The notes under the pieces are model-generated. The model searched no databases, had not been told where the DNA came from, and worked only from the letters and a program-made list of their open reading frames with translations. Made by a program: the position numbers and the translations under genes. A stretch of 64,000 bases of DNA from positions 3,192,001 to 3,256,000 of the forward strand of contig NZ_CP016634.1 of the NCBI RefSeq assembly GCF_002741075.1, in the 5' to 3' direction. Shown one piece after another: positions 61,812 through 64,000 of this stretch (positions within the stretch are counted from its first letter, which is position 1; each line of letters starts with the position of its first letter). The stretch is from Pseudomonas putida (GTDB taxonomy: Bacteria > Pseudomonadota > Gammaproteobacteria > Pseudomonadales > Pseudomonadaceae).

Positions 61812-63815
61812 CTACGGCCCCGATCCAATCCCAGGACCTCTTTGCCGTCCAACCTCCCATGACACACCGCCGCCGCGTACAGTCGCGGCGATCTGCTGCC
61901 CCAGTCGTGGCTCGATTATCGGCCGCCAAGGCACCAGACTGAATCCCATGCCGTCATCGAGCAGCGCATAGCGACCGCTGGCGAGCATGACCGAGCGCCG
62001 GTAGATGCCGGCTACGCGCTGCCCGTCTGTGACGTGCCGATGCTCCAATCCGCTATCGGCGGCAATGTGCTGGGCGGCCTGCGCCAGCTCCCGATTGCGC
62101 AGCGTTTCCAGCAGATTCCGGGAGAGAATCAGCCGCTGCCCGCGCCGCTGGGCCAGCCCCTGTTCTTCGAGGAAGTCGGCGCGCTGCTGCAAGGCTTGCC
62201 TAGCATCGCCGCCAAAGCCCAGGTCGCCCAGTCCCTTGCCGCCGCCGATCAACTGCTGATCCAGCCAGGTCGCGCCGATGACGCGGGCCTGCCGTTCAAT
62301 CGGCAGATGCGATTTCAGTTCGACCGCCACGCCGCCCAGCCGCTGCGCGTCGTACTGGCGGCCACGCTCGGCCAAGTCGTCCGGCACCTTCCATAACCCC
62401 TCGGCCACGCGCTCCACGATGCCGGCCCGCCGTAGGGCTTCCAGCCGGCGGATATGGGCCGCCACAGCCTCTTGCGGGTCGCGGCCGGGCTTGGCTCGGC
62501 CTTGCTCGATCGCCAGGTGGTGATCGGTGCGGTACAGGCCATTGCTCGCCAGCGTGGCGATGTTCTTGTCGGCCGCCCGCACCTCGGCGGAACCGCGTAC
62601 CTCCACCACCGCGCCGATGGGATAGTTCGCCAGCTCGTCGCGGGCGTCCAACGCGACGTAGTGGGCTTTGCCGTCCAACCCGTCGATGACCAGATAGCCG
62701 CGGTCGTGCAGCTCGTCGGCCAGACCCTTAGCAGCCACGCGACCGACGATAGTGCGGCCGTCGTCGCCCGGCTCGAACACCGCCAGCTCGCGAGGCTTGC
62801 CGCTCATGGCCCGCTGCATCGTTCGGATGATGTCGCCACGCTCGCCCAGGGCACGCAAGGTCTTCTCCGCGTCCGCATGGACGGCCCAGGTGCCGGGCTG
62901 CACCTCGTCGGCCAGGCCCAGGCGCTGCAAGTGTTGCAGGCGGCCGATCAGCAGCAGGCGCTGGCGTTGCAGCCGGGGTTCGTTGAAGCGTTCGATCTGC
63001 ACCCGGCCATCCTCGCCGGCCTCGCGCTGCAACGTGCGGTCGAGGCTCGTCCACCGCTCTTGCTCCACCTCGCGCTGCAAGGTCTGCTGGATCTCCAGTT
63101 CGGTGCGCGGCCCCAGCCATTCCGTCGCCAGCTCGGCGGCGCGATGGCGGAAGCCGTGGGCGATGTAGTCGCCCGCGATGATGAGGTCTTTGCCGGTATC
63201 GTCGCGTCCGCGCACGATCAGGTGCGTGTGCGGGTTGTCGGTGTTCCAGTGATCGACCGCCACCCAATCCAGCCGCGTCCCCAGGTCGGCCTCCATCCGG
63301 TTCATCAGGTGCCGGGTGTAGGTGCGCAGGTCGTCCAGCTCCGCACTGTCTTCAGGTGAGACGATGAAGCGGAAATGATGTCGGTCGTCCTGGCAGCGTT
63401 CCTTGAAGGCATCGAGGTCGGCTTCGTCGGTCTGCGGCCCGTAGGCACGGCCCGGCTCGCCGTTCCGGCCGGCACCGTCGCGCTCGATGTAGCGCAGGTG
63501 CTTGGCGAGCGACTGCGGACTGGCGTTGCGCTGGTTGACCAGCAGCGTCTTGATGGTCACGCGCCGTGACATAGGGGTCAGCTTTGCGCCTGCGAAGCGC
63601 GCCGCCGTATGGCCGCGTCCAAGCCGTGAGCCGGGCCGCTGGCCGGCGTGCTGGCCGCTCCCGCCAGCGGTAGGACGGCGCACCGCCGACTTGCCGCCGC
63701 TGGCCTTGCCAGCCTGCTTGAGCACCTTGGAAACGAAGCTCTGGCCCTGGCCTTTGCCTCGGTTCTTCGGCGCGCCAGGGCGCACCCAGAAATCATGGTC
63801 GCCGCGGTCGGTCAT
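61812..63815 (-). CDS. Conjugative relaxase (TraI/VirD2-like, DUF3363)
   Basis: A 667-residue relaxase from the ATG at 63815, which has AGGGAG eight bases upstream; the open frame beyond is not needed. The N-terminal 80 residues are basic. The relaxase core has KTLLVNQRNASPQSLAKHLR, the metal-binding motif DDRHHFRFIVSPED and HWNTDNPHTHLIVRGRDDTG (histidine triad). The C-terminal part is DUF3363. It nicks oriT and pilots the DNA strand. It is the backbone gene on the far side of the cargo and converges with the lipid operon. Confidence 0.93.
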   Translation of the reverse strand: MTDRGDHDFWVRPGAPKNRGKGQGQSFVSKVLKQAGKASGGKSAVRRPTAGGSGQHAGQRPGSRLGRGHTAARFAGAKLTPMSRRVTIKTLLVNQRNASPQSLAKHLRYIERDGAGRNGEPGRAYGPQTDEADLDAFKERCQDDRHHFRFIVSPEDSAELDDLRTYTRHLMNRMEADLGTRLDWVAVDHWNTDNPHTHLIVRGRDDTGKDLIIAGDYIAHGFRHRAAELATEWLGPRTELEIQQTLQREVEQERWTSLDRTLQREAGEDGRVQIERFNEPRLQRQRLLLIGRLQHLQRLGLADEVQPGTWAVHADAEKTLRALGERGDIIRTMQRAMSGKPRELAVFEPGDDGRTIVGRVAAKGLADELHDRGYLVIDGLDGKAHYVALDARDELANYPIGAVVEVRGSAEVRAADKNIATLASNGLYRTDHHLAIEQGRAKPGRDPQEAVAAHIRRLEALRRAGIVERVAEGLWKVPDDLAERGRQYDAQRLGGVAVELKSHLPIERQARVIGATWLDQQLIGGGKGLGDLGFGGDARQALQQRADFLEEQGLAQRRGQRLILSRNLLETLRNRELAQAAQHIAADSGLEHRHVTDGQRVAGIYRRSVMLASGRYALLDDGMGFSLVPWRPIIEPRLGQQIAATVRGGGVSWEVGRQRGPGIGSGP

Positions 63816-63842
63816 GGCTGTGCTCCCTGCAAGCTCCGGCGT

Positions 63843-63928
63843 GTCCGAGCGTGCGAAGCACGCGGACATGCCTGCATCGGCGCGTGCCTCGCGCCCCACG
63901 CGGCACGGCGGCGAAGCCGCGCCGTGCC
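63843..63928. repeat. Hairpins upstream of the relaxase (candidate oriT or leader)
   Basis: GTCC-GCGTGC (63843-63854, with a two-base bulge) pairs with GCACGC-GGAC (63858-63867) around a GAA loop. A second repeat, GGCACGGCG (63902-63910) and CGCCGTGCC (63920-63928), has an inner GCGGC-GAA-GCCGC stem. Both are within 115 bases of the relaxase start. oriT is often next to the relaxase gene, but no nic site was identified. Confidence 0.4.
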
Positions 63929-64000
63929 GCGCCACCCCCACGTGCAGACTGGCTTTGCGGGCGGCAGAGTGCCGAACCCTTTTGTCTTGCCTTCCGCCTT

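Noticed and set aside
1..64000. CRISPR arrays, rRNA, phage structural genes, toxin-antitoxin pairs
   Set aside because: No regular spaced repeats, rRNA-like tracts or typical gene pairs were seen. The CopG-like and DUF2274 proteins sit inside the conjugation operon and are better explained there.

Overview
The window looks like chromosome of a Pseudomonas of the P. putida group (inferred from gene content and order, high GC, and REP elements with the core TTCGCGGGT..ACCCGC), interrupted by one side of an integrative and conjugative element (ICE) of the Tn4371-like, P-type (trb) kind. No rRNA, tRNA or CRISPR array was seen.

Chromosomal part, 1 to about 33.7 kb. A three-gene SPFH (HflK/HflC-like) membrane cluster runs leftwards off the window edge. 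It is followed by a long non-coding leader-like stretch with nested inverted repeats and a DUF3077-type small protein, then a complete potassium-uptake operon kdpFABC with its sensor and regulator kdpDE. Next come an AI-2E-family permease, a DUF4892 protein, two alpha/beta hydrolases, sixA, a DUF4389 protein and gpsA. A translationally coupled TonB-dependent receptor, periplasmic binding protein and hybrid histidine kinase follow, then fabA-fabB, a chemoreceptor, an amidohydrolase, a pirin, a dienelactone hydrolase, htpG (with a near-consensus sigma-32 promoter), two PaaI-type thioesterases and a small Pro/Ala-rich lipoprotein.

ICE backbone, about 33.73 kb to 46.4 kb and from 61.8 kb beyond the window. 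All backbone genes are on the minus strand: traG-copG-trbB-C-D-E-J-K-L-F-G-I and a DUF2274 gene form a tightly overlapping mating-pair-formation operon, and a DUF3363-type relaxase lies at 61.8-63.8 kb. The ICE end near the DUF2274 gene is inside the window. The integrase end is not.

ICE cargo, 46.4-61.8 kb, sits between traG and the relaxase. It has three parts. (a) A LysR regulator and an SRPBCC protein share a GATATCAT-type inverted repeat in front of both genes, followed by a gene broken by an IS3-family remnant. (b) A leftward group holds a second LysR, a second entry-exclusion (EexN/TrbK-like) lipoprotein and a Gdx/SugE-type SMR exporter. (c) An approximately 11 kb efflux and lipid-transport locus has an outer-membrane factor gene divergent from tetR, lipoprotein adaptor, RND pump, a Glu-less SMR-like membrane protein, a DUF3313 lipoprotein, STAS-MlaE permease, MlaF ATPase, MCE (MlaD-like) protein and a PqiC-like lipoprotein. 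Most of the last series overlap by four bases, so an RND tripartite pump and an MCE lipid ABC transporter appear to be built as one transcription unit. One palindromic operator lies inside both divergent promoters. This compound cargo is the most interesting system in the window.
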